Shown one piece after another: positions 33,576 to 41,855 of a stretch of DNA of 64,000 nucleotides; the stretch's first letter is position 1; every line of letters starts with the position of its first letter. The stretch is from contig NZ_SMBP01000016.1 of the NCBI RefSeq assembly GCF_004341945.1, positions 1-64,000 on the forward strand, read 5' to 3'. A program made the position numbers and the translations under genes. The notes beneath the pieces are model-generated. The model was not told the DNA's origin. It searched no databases and saw nothing but the letters and a program-made list of their open reading frames with translations. The stretch is from Longicatena caecimuris (GTDB taxonomy: Bacteria > Bacillota_I > Bacilli_A > Erysipelotrichales > Erysipelotrichaceae).

Positions 33576-34847
33576 ATGCGAAAAGAAGACAGTATGTATC
33601 AAAAATATATTAATATTCTAAAAACAGAATTGGTACCGGCCATGGGATGTACAGAGCCAATAGCAATCGCTTATGCGGCAGCACTTGCCCAAAAAACTTT
33701 ACAGGAAGATGTGAAACATGTTGAAATATATGCAAGTGGCAATATCATCAAAAATGTTAAAAGTGTAACAGTACCAAATACCAATGGACGAAAGGGCATC
33801 TTAGCGGCAGCAGCCATCGGTATTTGCGCCGGAGATCCAGATAAAAAATTACAGGTAATTTCTAAGGTCAAAACAGAGGATATTCAAAAAATGGAAAAAT
33901 TTCTGGATACTGTAGATATGCAGCTTCATCGTATCCAGAGTGGCTGTGCTTTGGAACTTATTGTAAAGGTATTTAGCGAGGAACATCATGCACTTGTACA
34001 TATACGTAATACACATGCGAATGTTGTTCTCATCAAACATGATGAAGCAATTATTTATCAAAAAGAAGATGAACTGCAACAAGAAACCGGTTATTCTTTA
34101 CAGATGAAACAAATCTATGATTTCGCAATGTCAGTTGATGTTAAAGATGTAGAAGAAATCTTAGAACGTCAAATTGCGTATAATGAGGCTATTGCCAATG
34201 AAGGTTTGCGGGGGAATTATGGGGCAGGTATTGGAAATGTATTATTACATACATATGGAACTGCGGTAGAGGTTAAAGCTAGAGCAATGGCGGCAGCTGG
34301 CAGTGATGCGCGTATGAGTGGCTGTGAACTTCCGGTCATCATCAATTCAGGGAGTGGAAATCAGGGAATGACTGCTTCTTTACCTGTTTTGGTTTATGCT
34401 AAGGAATTGCATAGCTCACATGAACAATTGATGCGTGCCTTGATCATAAGTAATCTGACAACGCTTTATCAAAAACAATTTATTGGGCGTTTATCGGCTT
34501 ATTGCGGTGCTGTCAGTGCCGGAGCTGGTGCTGGAGCTGGTATTACATATTTACGTGGTGGTGATTATGAGCATATTTGTCATACGATCGTAAATGCTTT
34601 GGCAATTACGAGTGGAATGCTTTGTGATGGAGCTAAACCAAGCTGTGCTGCGAAGATAGCTTCAGCAGTAGATGCCGGAATCCTAGGGTATGCAATGTAT
34701 AAAGAAGGAAAACAATTTTATCGCGGAGAGGGCATTGTGGGTGACTCTATCGAAAAGACCATGGAAGGCATCGGTCAACTAGCACGCGATGGCATGAAAG
34801 AATGCGATGATGAAATTATCCGTTTGATGATTCAATCCATATCATAG
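33576..34847 (+). CDS. CyuA-like L-cysteine desulfidase (UPF0597)
   Basis: The 423-residue protein is of the UPF0597/CyuA (YhaM) family, related to iron-sulfur serine dehydratases. Cys24 lies in MGCTEPIAIAYA near the start. Further Cys are in MSGCELPVIINSGSGNQG (about 248-265) and DGAKPSCAAK (about 352-361), which together can ligate the [4Fe-4S] cluster. The enzyme splits cysteine into pyruvate, ammonia and sulfide. The start at 33576 follows AAGGAG; a second ATG six codons on is possible. It is divergent from the LysR gene. Sulfide production would be the visible phenotype. Confidence 0.85.
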   Translation: MRKEDSMYQKYINILKTELVPAMGCTEPIAIAYAAALAQKTLQEDVKHVEIYASGNIIKNVKSVTVPNTNGRKGILAAAAIGICAGDPDKKLQVISKVKTEDIQKMEKFLDTVDMQLHRIQSGCALELIVKVFSEEHHALVHIRNTHANVVLIKHDEAIIYQKEDELQQETGYSLQMKQIYDFAMSVDVKDVEEILERQIAYNEAIANEGLRGNYGAGIGNVLLHTYGTAVEVKARAMAAAGSDARMSGCELPVIINSGSGNQGMTASLPVLVYAKELHSSHEQLMRALIISNLTTLYQKQFIGRLSAYCGAVSAGAGAGAGITYLRGGDYEHICHTIVNALAITSGMLCDGAKPSCAAKIASAVDAGILGYAMYKEGKQFYRGEGIVGDSIEKTMEGIGQLARDGMKECDDEIIRLMIQSIS

Positions 34848-34936
34848 GGCATATTACATACTACATTAGACGATCATAAGCACGATGGTATATGGGATAC
34901 ATATATTATTTTCTATGTGCTAAAGATTTCATAAAG

Positions 34937-35004
34937 GAAAAGTCTTTTAAAAATAAGGAACACGGATTAAAGCCAGCAGGGTACTTATATTATAGAGACT
35001 TTTC
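34937..35004 (+). terminator. Possible terminator after the cysteine desulfidase gene
   Basis: GAAAAGTCT pairs with AGACTTTTC across a 50-base loop, followed by Ts. The large loop makes it weak. Confidence 0.35.
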
Positions 35005-35015
35005 TTTTCTATAAC

Positions 35016-36074
35016 TTATCTTTTATCTGATTCTTTTGTTATGGCTTTTTGCGCTTTTAGTTCCTGAATATTAATATCGGGAGTGACTATCGTATAAATA
35101 CCACACAGAATGGTGTTGGTATAAAAGGTGATAACTCGCCATAACAACATCATAGCAGCTGCATTGACTTTACCAACGATAGGAGTAAAGATGAGTGCAA
35201 ATGTTGTTTCTGCTACACCGTGTTTGCCGTAGATTGGCAAGGAAGATAAAATGAGATCGACAAAGAAAGAGGCACTGAAAAACAAGGGGATATCATATAG
35301 ACTGACTTCTATATGCAAGGCAATTGCGATTAAGATAGGCAGCGAATGGCGTAGTATTAAACGTAATGTATTTACTAGATGGATGCGCAATAGCAGTTTT
35401 CGATCTTGTACATATAAAATATTCACTGCTTGTAAAGATTTGCAAAATCGTTCCAGTTTTATTTCGATTGAAGCAGTCGTAACATGAAGGTTTAGCTTTT
35501 TCATAAACCAGAGCAATATCTGTATGAGAAGATGCTGCAAAAAGGGCCAAAAGAAAAGCAGCGATACAGCTATGAGCGGTATAAAACCAATCAGAAAACC
35601 GATAAAGGCAAAGGGGATTTCTTTCATAAACTGATTCACCAAAAAATCATAATTGATAGCGATGGCGAATGCAGCAAGTAATAAATAAGATATCTGATAA
35701 AGCAGCTGATCCATGACCAAGATAGAGCAAGCAACATCTGCTTTAAGTTTTTTCATCTTGAACATGACCATTTGTGCTGCTTTAGCAAACGCAGAGGCAC
35801 TGACATTCATCAGAAACAAAGAAACAAGACCATTAGAAATGCCATTGTATAAACGATAATCATCTTGTGCTTTATGTCCTAACATACCAATGATGACACC
35901 GCCTAATATGCAAGTAATAAAACTTACCGTGATCAGTAAGAGTGAATGGTAGAAATCGAGGTTTTGCAGTAATTGTAAAATATCTTGCAAATCATCTTTT
36001 AAAGTAAGATACAACATGCTGATGACAAATAGAGTCAAGATCAGAATTTTTATAACTTGCTGATGTTTCTTCAT
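35016..36074 (-). CDS. UPF0104/MprF-flippase-type membrane protein
   Basis: The protein has 352 residues from the ATG at 36074, where AGAGGAAG is well placed. It has eight or so membrane helices with the signature of the lysylphosphatidylglycerol synthase transmembrane family (GxxxxxLxxxxxxxSxSAFAKAAQMVMFKM, then SLPIYGKHGVAETTFALIF). It contains no synthase domain. In MprF this membrane part flips aminoacylated lipids; stand-alone versions have no settled substrate. The two uncharacterised genes upstream on the same strand end 88 bases before it, so the three may form one transcript. Confidence 0.82.
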   Translation of the reverse strand: MKKHQQVIKILILTLFVISMLYLTLKDDLQDILQLLQNLDFYHSLLLITVSFITCILGGVIIGMLGHKAQDDYRLYNGISNGLVSLFLMNVSASAFAKAAQMVMFKMKKLKADVACSILVMDQLLYQISYLLLAAFAIAINYDFLVNQFMKEIPFAFIGFLIGFIPLIAVSLLFFWPFLQHLLIQILLWFMKKLNLHVTTASIEIKLERFCKSLQAVNILYVQDRKLLLRIHLVNTLRLILRHSLPILIAIALHIEVSLYDIPLFFSASFFVDLILSSLPIYGKHGVAETTFALIFTPIVGKVNAAAMMLLWRVITFYTNTILCGIYTIVTPDINIQELKAQKAITKESDKR

Positions 36075-36162
36075 AGTACTTCCTCTTTTTTCATTAGGAT
36101 ACACCTTTTTCATAATAAGAGCTAGTAATATAACGATTCTTTAGACAATAACAGGCAATTGT

Positions 36163-37428
36163 TCAGTATTGTAATTTGATAGAATTCATCCATTGTTCAA
36201 GAATATGCTGTTGTTTTTTCGACAATGTTGATAGGACCATATGTAAAGCTTCTTCCCAATCTGCACTTACTGGCAACAGCAAAAGTTCATCAAGTGTTAC
36301 CGAAGCGGTAAAGACAAATTGCTCAGCATAATGATGGCGCAAGAAGATGGCGAAATCCATAGGAGTATACGATTGAAATAATACCGTTAATTCTTCCAAA
36401 GAAAAGATATAACTATCCCAAATCTCGATCATATCTTGGAAATTATGCAAATGCGTTCGAAAATAATGTATTTTTTCAGTAGTCGAAGTCATAGCAGATA
36501 AGACTTCTTGATGGTGTGTGAATTCACTATTTAAACAAGCGGTCATTACTTGTAAGGTATATTGTTTTGGCGTGTTATCCTCAAAAATAAAAAGTTCTGC
36601 ATGGTTTTCCATATCGTTTTGCAGTCGTTGTTTTAGAATAGGAAAATAGGCATACACATACGCATATACATCCTCGTCAAGATATGGCTGTAAGCTTAGA
36701 TACATTTGTTGCAAAAGCTCCTGTGGTCGCATTATGGATAACCTTTTATTAAAAGCATCAAGAGCAGCAGCATCCAGCTGAACTCCATAAGATTGTTTCA
36801 GGTATACATGTAACAATACTTGAGGCAATAAGACTTCCACCAGATTCTGATTTAGTTCAAACAAAGAAACGTGTCGCTGCATTTGATAAAGCTTATAAAT
36901 CATCGGAAGTTCTTGATAAAAAGGTTTCAGAAAGGCTACTTCATAAGATAGTTGTTCCAGATAATGAGAAATTAAATCAATTCCCTGTAAATGATACATT
37001 GCATGCTCCAAAGGCAAACCATCTAGCAATGGATAATCGATATCTTCTTTTTCAAAAGCATACAACAAAGGAGCATAAGGCGATGATAAACGTTTGAGAT
37101 AGGTTGGAAAAAAATCGGTAAGGAGATAACGCAGACGTTCATTTGGGTACCATTCGGCATAGAGCTGGACTTTTGCTAAGCGGTGTTTGCAAGCATGGCA
37201 TAAAAGCTCTAACTGTTGTAAACCATGAACATAACGTTTTTTTAAAGATGCATCACCTGTGGCATGATGAGCTATATAAGTAATGCTGATAAGCATATCG
37301 TTTGCTACGTGACGAGGAACACAGCTACTGTTATGGTGTGTATAAAGCTGAATCAAATGTTTAAGTAACTCCAGACGCTCTTGTTGCTGGTCGCTGCTCT
37401 TTTTTTGTGTTTGTATGTTAGAGCTCAT
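36163..37428 (-). CDS. Uncharacterised DUF6179-like protein
   Basis: The 421-residue, soluble, largely helical protein shows no membrane segment and no catalytic motif I can name. The pattern in the first half (SITYIAHHATGDASLKKRYVHGLQQL, YPNERLRYLLTDFFPTYLKRLSSPYAPL, EDIDYPLLDGL, GIDLISHYLEQLSYEVAFL) resembles DUF6179, and the gene before it resembles DUF6323; the two families are found side by side in Clostridia. The start at 37428 gives a four-base ATGA overlap with the upstream stop; the open frame begins nine codons earlier. The function is unknown. Confidence 0.65.
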   Translation of the reverse strand: MSSNIQTQKKSSDQQQERLELLKHLIQLYTHHNSSCVPRHVANDMLISITYIAHHATGDASLKKRYVHGLQQLELLCHACKHRLAKVQLYAEWYPNERLRYLLTDFFPTYLKRLSSPYAPLLYAFEKEDIDYPLLDGLPLEHAMYHLQGIDLISHYLEQLSYEVAFLKPFYQELPMIYKLYQMQRHVSLFELNQNLVEVLLPQVLLHVYLKQSYGVQLDAAALDAFNKRLSIMRPQELLQQMYLSLQPYLDEDVYAYVYAYFPILKQRLQNDMENHAELFIFEDNTPKQYTLQVMTACLNSEFTHHQEVLSAMTSTTEKIHYFRTHLHNFQDMIEIWDSYIFSLEELTVLFQSYTPMDFAIFLRHHYAEQFVFTASVTLDELLLLPVSADWEEALHMVLSTLSKKQQHILEQWMNSIKLQY

Positions 37429-37814
37429 TTTCGTATTTTTAGCTGTTTGCAGCACCGTTTTATAAGGACTTTATCAAATGTTCCATATTGCATATGAAAG
37501 GTAAGCAGGGTATGCAGTATGGTGGCATCATTCACTTGCCAGGAAAACAAAGAGCGTAATTGATAATAGGAAAATATGGCATCATGAAGCATGGGTAAAT
37601 ATCGTGTTGCATCTGCATAAGGGGAGGCAGCCAGCGCTTTTATCAGCTCATATAAGATGTGATAGTCACTCTCTACCAAGTCAAAAGCGCTACAAGCATG
37701 CTGCACACTTTGTTTTAAGGCTGTCATATCTTCTGCACGCAGATGGTATCCATAAGATTGAAGTTGTTGATTGAGCGTTTGATTGACGGATAAAGCTTGA
37801 GATGTCGTATGCAT
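37425..37814 (-). CDS. Uncharacterised DUF6323-like protein
   Basis: The 129-residue soluble helical protein has the layout GYHLRAEDMTAL, FDLVESDYHILYELIKALAASPYADATRYLPMLHDAIFSYYQLRSLFSWQVNDATILHTL and ends at YGTFDKV. This fits DUF6323, the usual partner of DUF6179. The last four bases overlap the next gene, so the two products are probably made together and may form a complex. GAAAGGAAG precedes the ATG at 37814. Nothing in the neighbourhood fixes a function. Confidence 0.65.
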   Translation of the reverse strand: MHTTSQALSVNQTLNQQLQSYGYHLRAEDMTALKQSVQHACSAFDLVESDYHILYELIKALAASPYADATRYLPMLHDAIFSYYQLRSLFSWQVNDATILHTLLTFHMQYGTFDKVLIKRCCKQLKIRK

Positions 37815-37873
37815 CGATGATCACTTCCTTTCATGTAAAGAGTTTTATCACAAATAGGAAGCGAGGTATAGTC

Positions 37874-37968
37874 TTGAAAAAATGATGAATTTATGGTATT
37901 ATATGAATACAAATAAGAGAAAAAAATCTTTAAACTATATGTCGATGGTGTTGAAACATCATTTTTTT
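37874..37968 (+). ncRNA. Candidate short transcript: promoter and terminator with no ORF
   Basis: TTGAAA (37874-37879) and TATTAT (37897-37902), 17 bases apart, form a good sigma-A promoter. About 35 bases after the expected start, ATGGTG (37945-37950) pairs with CATCAT (37957-37962) and runs into seven Ts. The resulting RNA would be about 60 bases and codes for nothing recognisable. It lies antiparallel to both neighbouring genes. It may be a small RNA, or the promoter match may be fortuitous in A+T-rich DNA. Confidence 0.4.
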
Positions 37969-38040
37969 ATTTTATCGGGATGAAAAGAGCAGATACAGGG
38001 ATTGAAGAAAGGGCATAAACAAGTCTCAATACAGTATTTA

Positions 38041-38058
38041 ATCATACGAACGTATGAT
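38041..38058. repeat. Perfect 18-bp palindrome
   Basis: ATCATACG-AA-CGTATGAT is a perfect 8-bp inverted repeat around AA. It lies past the end of the thiolase gene and before its terminator in transcription terms. Palindromes of this shape are common TetR/FadR-type operators, but no promoter is adjacent on this side. Confidence 0.4.
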
Positions 38059-38070
38059 AGAAGTACATAC

Positions 38071-38102
38071 AAAAAAAACATCGGTAAATACACCGATGTT
38101 TT
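38071..38102 (-). terminator. Terminator of the thiolase gene
   Basis: On the minus strand, AACATCGGT pairs with ACCGATGTT and leads into a run of eight Ts, ten bases after the thiolase stop codon. Confidence 0.92.
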
Positions 38103-38112
38103 GCGTTATTTC

Positions 38113-39318
38113 TTAAGGACGTTTTACGATAACAGCAGTACCCTGTCCGCCACCGATACACAGAGATGCTAAACCAACTTTTGCATCACGTTTGATCATT
38201 TCGTGGATCAATGTTACTAAGATACGGTTACCAGATGCACCTACTGGATGACCCAGTGCAATGGCACCACCATTTACGTTTGTCTTGTTCATGAATTCTT
38301 CGCGATCGATACCGTGTTCTTCCACTAATTCATGGATAACACCTAAACTCTGTGCTGCGAATGCTTCATTCAGTTCGACTAATTCAATATCCTGCAGTTT
38401 CAGACCTGCATAGTTCAATGCATGACGAATTGCTGGAGTAGGACCTAAGCCCATAGTCAATGGATCTACACCACCTTGGCCGATACCGATAACTTCACAA
38501 ATTGGTGTTAAGTTATATTTTGCTACAGCATCTTCACTAGCTAATAATACAAAGCTTGCACCATCATTGATACCAGATGCATTAGCAGCTGTTACAGTAC
38601 CATCTTTAATGAAAGCTGGGCGAAGTTTTGCCATTTTTTCAGGAGTAGATTTACGGTTAGGATGTTCGTCAGTATCAAAGATCACAGTTTCTTTTCTCAG
38701 TTTTACTTCTACTGGAACGATTTCATCTTTGAAACGTCCGCTATCAACAGCAGCTATTGCTTTCTGTTGAGATGCATAACCGAATTCATCTTGCATTTCA
38801 CGAGTGATGTTATATTTTTTCGCAATATTTTCTGCGGTAACACCCATGTGAATACCATTCATAGCATCAGTTAATGCGTCGTAGATCATATGGTCCGTAC
38901 ATTTGAAATCTCCCATTTTGTTTCCTGTACGAGTGTTTGCAGGAATTAGGTAAGGAGCACCTGACATGCTTTCTACACCACCAGCAACAACGATATCATT
39001 GAAGCCAGTCTGGATAGACATAACACCTTCCATTACGGTACGTAAACCGGAACCACATACCATGTTAACGGAATGTGAACAAACAGATTCAGGAATACCA
39101 GCAGCCAATGCAACCTGACGGCCGATGTTCTGCCCCAATCCTGCACTTAATACGTTACCACACAGCAGTTCATCAACATTTTCAGGGGCAACGTGTGCGT
39201 CTTCCAGTAATGCTTTGACAACAGTAGCACCTAAATCAACTGGTTTAACTGTTGTTAAAGAACCCAGAAAACTACCGATTGCACTACGTTTAGCGCTAAC
39301 AACATAAGTTTTTTTCAT
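38113..39318 (-). CDS. thlA: Acetyl-CoA acetyltransferase (thiolase)
   Basis: The 401-residue biosynthetic-type thiolase is started at MKKTYVVSAKRSAIG (39318, AGGTAGAG site); the open frame runs 31 codons further without a site. The acylated Cys88 lies in SVNMVCGSG, the GGAIALGHPVGASG His loop is near 350, and the second Cys is in SLCIGGGQGTA near 386. It condenses two acetyl-CoA to acetoacetyl-CoA, the first step of butyrate formation. The next steps are encoded on the opposite strand starting 575 bases away. A strong promoter with an adjacent Rex-like site suggests shared redox control. Confidence 0.93.
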   Translation of the reverse strand: MKKTYVVSAKRSAIGSFLGSLTTVKPVDLGATVVKALLEDAHVAPENVDELLCGNVLSAGLGQNIGRQVALAAGIPESVCSHSVNMVCGSGLRTVMEGVMSIQTGFNDIVVAGGVESMSGAPYLIPANTRTGNKMGDFKCTDHMIYDALTDAMNGIHMGVTAENIAKKYNITREMQDEFGYASQQKAIAAVDSGRFKDEIVPVEVKLRKETVIFDTDEHPNRKSTPEKMAKLRPAFIKDGTVTAANASGINDGASFVLLASEDAVAKYNLTPICEVIGIGQGGVDPLTMGLGPTPAIRHALNYAGLKLQDIELVELNEAFAAQSLGVIHELVEEHGIDREEFMNKTNVNGGAIALGHPVGASGNRILVTLIHEMIKRDAKVGLASLCIGGGQGTAVIVKRP

Positions 39319-39382
39319 TTTCTCTACCTGTCTTTCTTTTTCGAAACCTTTCTTGATATGAATACTAACTTCATACATGAAT

Positions 39383-39411
39383 ATGATACCGAAAAAGGAT
39401 ACAGATGTCAA
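39383..39411 (-). promoter_or_regulatory. Sigma-A promoter of the thiolase gene
   Basis: On the minus strand, TTGACA (39411-39406) and TATCAT (39388-39383) are separated by 17 bases, giving a transcript start near 39376, about 58 bases before the gene. Confidence 0.88.
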
Positions 39412-39415
39412 CAGC

Positions 39416-39433
39416 TTGTGAAAAAATTAATAA
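39416..39433. promoter_or_regulatory. Near-consensus Rex operator at the thiolase promoter
   Basis: TTGTGAA-AAAA-TTAATAA fits the Rex pattern TTGTKAA-N4-TTAACAA with one mismatch in the right half. It lies five bases upstream of the thiolase -35 hexamer. Together with the perfect site at 39724 it suggests that both divergent butyrate units answer to the same redox repressor. Confidence 0.55.
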
Positions 39434-39723
39434 GTTCTGTATGCATACTTTTGGGTGTTGTAAGTTTAGGATGTTGTCCCTTTATAAGTAGGAGGAAACG
39501 TTATCATTTTGATGCATCTTGACTACAATACTAAGAATTCCCAAAAAAGATTAGATTCAAAGCATAAGCATTTAACTAAAGTGTACATCAAGAGCCAAGG
39601 ATATGACCTACTTATACAAGATTTTTTCTTTTCATGAATAGAAAGGGATGGTAAGCAGGAAAGGTAAGGATAATACAGGAAGAAAGGGTGCTAATGAAAC
39701 GGGTTTTTTGTTTCTGTTAAAAC

Positions 39724-39741
39724 TTGTTAAAATTTTAACAA
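39724..39741. promoter_or_regulatory. Perfect Rex operator at the bcd promoter
   Basis: TTGTTAA-AATT-TTAACAA is an exact 18-bp palindrome and an exact match to the clostridial Rex consensus TTGTTAA-N4-TTAACAA. It ends five bases before the -35 hexamer. Rex represses fermentation genes when NADH is low and leaves DNA when NADH rises, so bcd and the following genes should be induced under reducing conditions. The rex gene itself is not in the window. Confidence 0.88.
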
Positions 39742-39746
39742 TTGTG

Positions 39747-39775
39747 TTGACGAAAGGAAAAAAGAGGGATAAAAT
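39747..39775 (+). promoter_or_regulatory. Sigma-A promoter of the bcd-etf-hbd operon
   Basis: TTGACG (39747-39752) and TAAAAT (39770-39775) are 17 bases apart, giving a leader of about 110 bases before bcd. A TATATACATTATTTATATATAGG segment in the leader has no obvious function. The left part of the gap (39434-39723) shows no other feature. Confidence 0.82.
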
Positions 39776-39893
39776 TATATATGGATTATGGCTCCCGAAA
39801 CGCCGGGATACCGCCTGTTATATACATTATTTATATATAGGCGCATGTAAGAATCCTATTAGTTCAAGAACATTCAAGGAGAGGAGAACACTT

Positions 39894-41033
39894 ATGGACT
39901 TCATGTTAACAGAACAACACAAAATGATGAAGAAACTATTCGCTGAGTTTGCTGAAAAAGATGTCAAACCTCTTGCAGCAGAAGTCGACGAAGACGAACG
40001 TTTCCCACGTGAAAACGTTGAAAAAATGAGAGAGTGCAAAATGCTCGGTATTCCATTCCCAAGAGAATACGGCGGAGCAGGTGCAGATTACCTGAGCTAC
40101 ATTCTGGCAGTTGAAGAACTGAGCAAGAAATGTGGTACTACAGGTGTTGTATTATCTGCCCATACTTCTCTGGGAACTTGGCCAATTTTTGCATTTGGTA
40201 CAGAAGAACAGAAAAACCGTTATCTGCCTGATTTATGTACAGGTAAGAAACTGGCTGCTTTCGGTTTAACAGAACCAAATGCCGGTACGGATGCTGCTGG
40301 TCAGCAGACAACTGCTGTAAAAGATGGCGATGATTATATCTTAAATGGTACAAAGATCTTTATTACAAACGCTGGTGAAGCTGATGTATATGTAATCTTT
40401 GCGATGACTGACAAGTCTAAGGGAACACATGGTATTTCTGCCTTTATCGTAGAAAAAGGTATGCCAGGATTTACAGTAGGACAGCACGAAAAGAAATTAG
40501 GTATTCGTGGTAGTGCTACTAGTGAATTGATCTTTAACAATGTGCGTTTAAGCAAAGATCAGCTGTTAGGTCAAGAAGGTAAAGGCTTCAAGATTGCCAT
40601 GATGACACTGGATGGCGGACGTATCGGTATCGCTGCACAGGCATTAGGTATTGCTCAGGGTGCAATTGATGAAGTTGTTCCTTATGTGAAATCACGTAAA
40701 CAGTTCGGTCGCCCTATTTCTAAATTCCAGAACACACAGTTCCAGTTGGCTGATATGCAGGTAAAAACAGATGCAGCTCGTCTGTTAGTTTATCAGGCTG
40801 CGATGGCTAAAGAAAACGGACAGCCTTACACATACTTAGCTGCTGAAGCAAAATTATTTGCTGCTGAAGTTGCCATGGAAGTTACGACAAAAGCAATCCA
40901 GCTGATGGGTGGATATGGTTATACACGTGATTATCCAGTAGAAAGAATGTTCCGTGATGCAAAAATTACGGAAATCTACGAAGGTACTTCTGAAGTACAG
41001 CGTATGGTTATTTCTGGACAGATGTTGAAATAA
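39894..41033 (+). CDS. bcd: Butyryl-CoA dehydrogenase
   Basis: The 379-residue acyl-CoA dehydrogenase is started at MDFMLTEQHKMMKKLFAEFA (39894, AAGGAGAGGAG site); the frame stays open 82 codons upstream across the promoter and cannot be coding there. FAD and substrate motifs are present (AFGLTEPNAGTDA, FITNAGEADVYVIFA, QFGRPISKFQ), and the catalytic Glu is in EIYEGTSEVQRM near the end. With EtfAB it reduces crotonyl-CoA to butyryl-CoA, and in anaerobes the complex bifurcates electrons to ferredoxin. It is the first gene of the Rex-controlled operon. Confidence 0.95.
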   Translation: MDFMLTEQHKMMKKLFAEFAEKDVKPLAAEVDEDERFPRENVEKMRECKMLGIPFPREYGGAGADYLSYILAVEELSKKCGTTGVVLSAHTSLGTWPIFAFGTEEQKNRYLPDLCTGKKLAAFGLTEPNAGTDAAGQQTTAVKDGDDYILNGTKIFITNAGEADVYVIFAMTDKSKGTHGISAFIVEKGMPGFTVGQHEKKLGIRGSATSELIFNNVRLSKDQLLGQEGKGFKIAMMTLDGGRIGIAAQALGIAQGAIDEVVPYVKSRKQFGRPISKFQNTQFQLADMQVKTDAARLLVYQAAMAKENGQPYTYLAAEAKLFAAEVAMEVTTKAIQLMGGYGYTRDYPVERMFRDAKITEIYEGTSEVQRMVISGQMLK

Positions 41034-41054
41034 TAAAAGGAAAGGAAGAAGATC

Positions 41055-41843
41055 ATGAAAATTATCGTTCTTGTAAAACAGGTACCGGATTCAACTGAAA
41101 TCCGTGTCGATAAGGTAACAGGTACTCTGATTCGTGCTGGTGTACCAAGTATCATCAACCCAGATGATTTAGCTGGTGTTGAAGAAGCATTGAAAATTAA
41201 AGAGGCAACAGGTGCTCATGTAACGGTTATCTCTATGGGACCTCCTCAGGCAAGCGGCATGCTGAAAGAACTGTATGGCCGTGGTGTTGATGAATGTATT
41301 TTGATTACTGACCGTGCTTTTGCCGGTGCGGATACATGTGCTACTTCTAGTACATTGGCTGCTGCCATTGAAAAAGTTGGTTATGACTTGATCATCGGCG
41401 GACGTCAGGCAATTGATGGTGATACTGCACAGGTTGGTCCTCAGACAGCAGAACGTCTGGATATTCCTCAGGTTACTTACGTGGATAAGATCATGGAAGT
41501 AAATGATAAGAGTGTTACAGTTCGTAAGTCATTAGAAGATACTGAAGAAATTATTGAAGCTAAGCTTCCATGTCTGTTAACAACATTAAGTGGAATGAAC
41601 ACTCCTCGTTACATGAACTGTAATGATATCGTTGATTCCTTCAGCAAAGAAGTGAAGATCATGACCTTTGCTGATTTGGATATCCCTGCTGAAAAAGTAG
41701 GTTTGGCAGGTTCTCCTACTAAGGTTCACCATACATTTACAAAAGATGTTACGGCTGAAACGGAAACTTACGATATGCCAGCAGCTGATGCAGCAAAACT
41801 GATTGCTAAAACACTGAAAGAAAAGCAGATCATTACGAAATAG
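41055..41843 (+). CDS. etfB: Electron transfer flavoprotein beta subunit
   Basis: The 262-residue EtfB begins MKIIVLVKQVPDSTEIRVD and contains the family signature (LIIGGRQAIDGDTAQVGPQTAERLDIPQVTYV) and nucleotide-binding segments. With EtfA it forms the electron-bifurcating partner of Bcd, taking electrons from NADH. It starts 21 bases after bcd and 12 bases before etfA, all in one operon. AAGGAAGAAG precedes the ATG. Confidence 0.96.
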   Translation: MKIIVLVKQVPDSTEIRVDKVTGTLIRAGVPSIINPDDLAGVEEALKIKEATGAHVTVISMGPPQASGMLKELYGRGVDECILITDRAFAGADTCATSSTLAAAIEKVGYDLIIGGRQAIDGDTAQVGPQTAERLDIPQVTYVDKIMEVNDKSVTVRKSLEDTEEIIEAKLPCLLTTLSGMNTPRYMNCNDIVDSFSKEVKIMTFADLDIPAEKVGLAGSPTKVHHTFTKDVTAETETYDMPAADAAKLIAKTLKEKQIITK

Positions 41844-41855
41844 GAGGAGAAAACA

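Noticed and set aside
39319-39411. A 31-codon N-terminal extension of the thiolase
   Set aside because: It has no RBS, includes the promoter, and the protein from 39318 starts exactly where thiolases start.
39648-39893. An 82-codon N-terminal extension of bcd
   Set aside because: It would cross the Rex operator and the sigma-A promoter. The protein from 39894 has a strong RBS and normal acyl-CoA dehydrogenase length.
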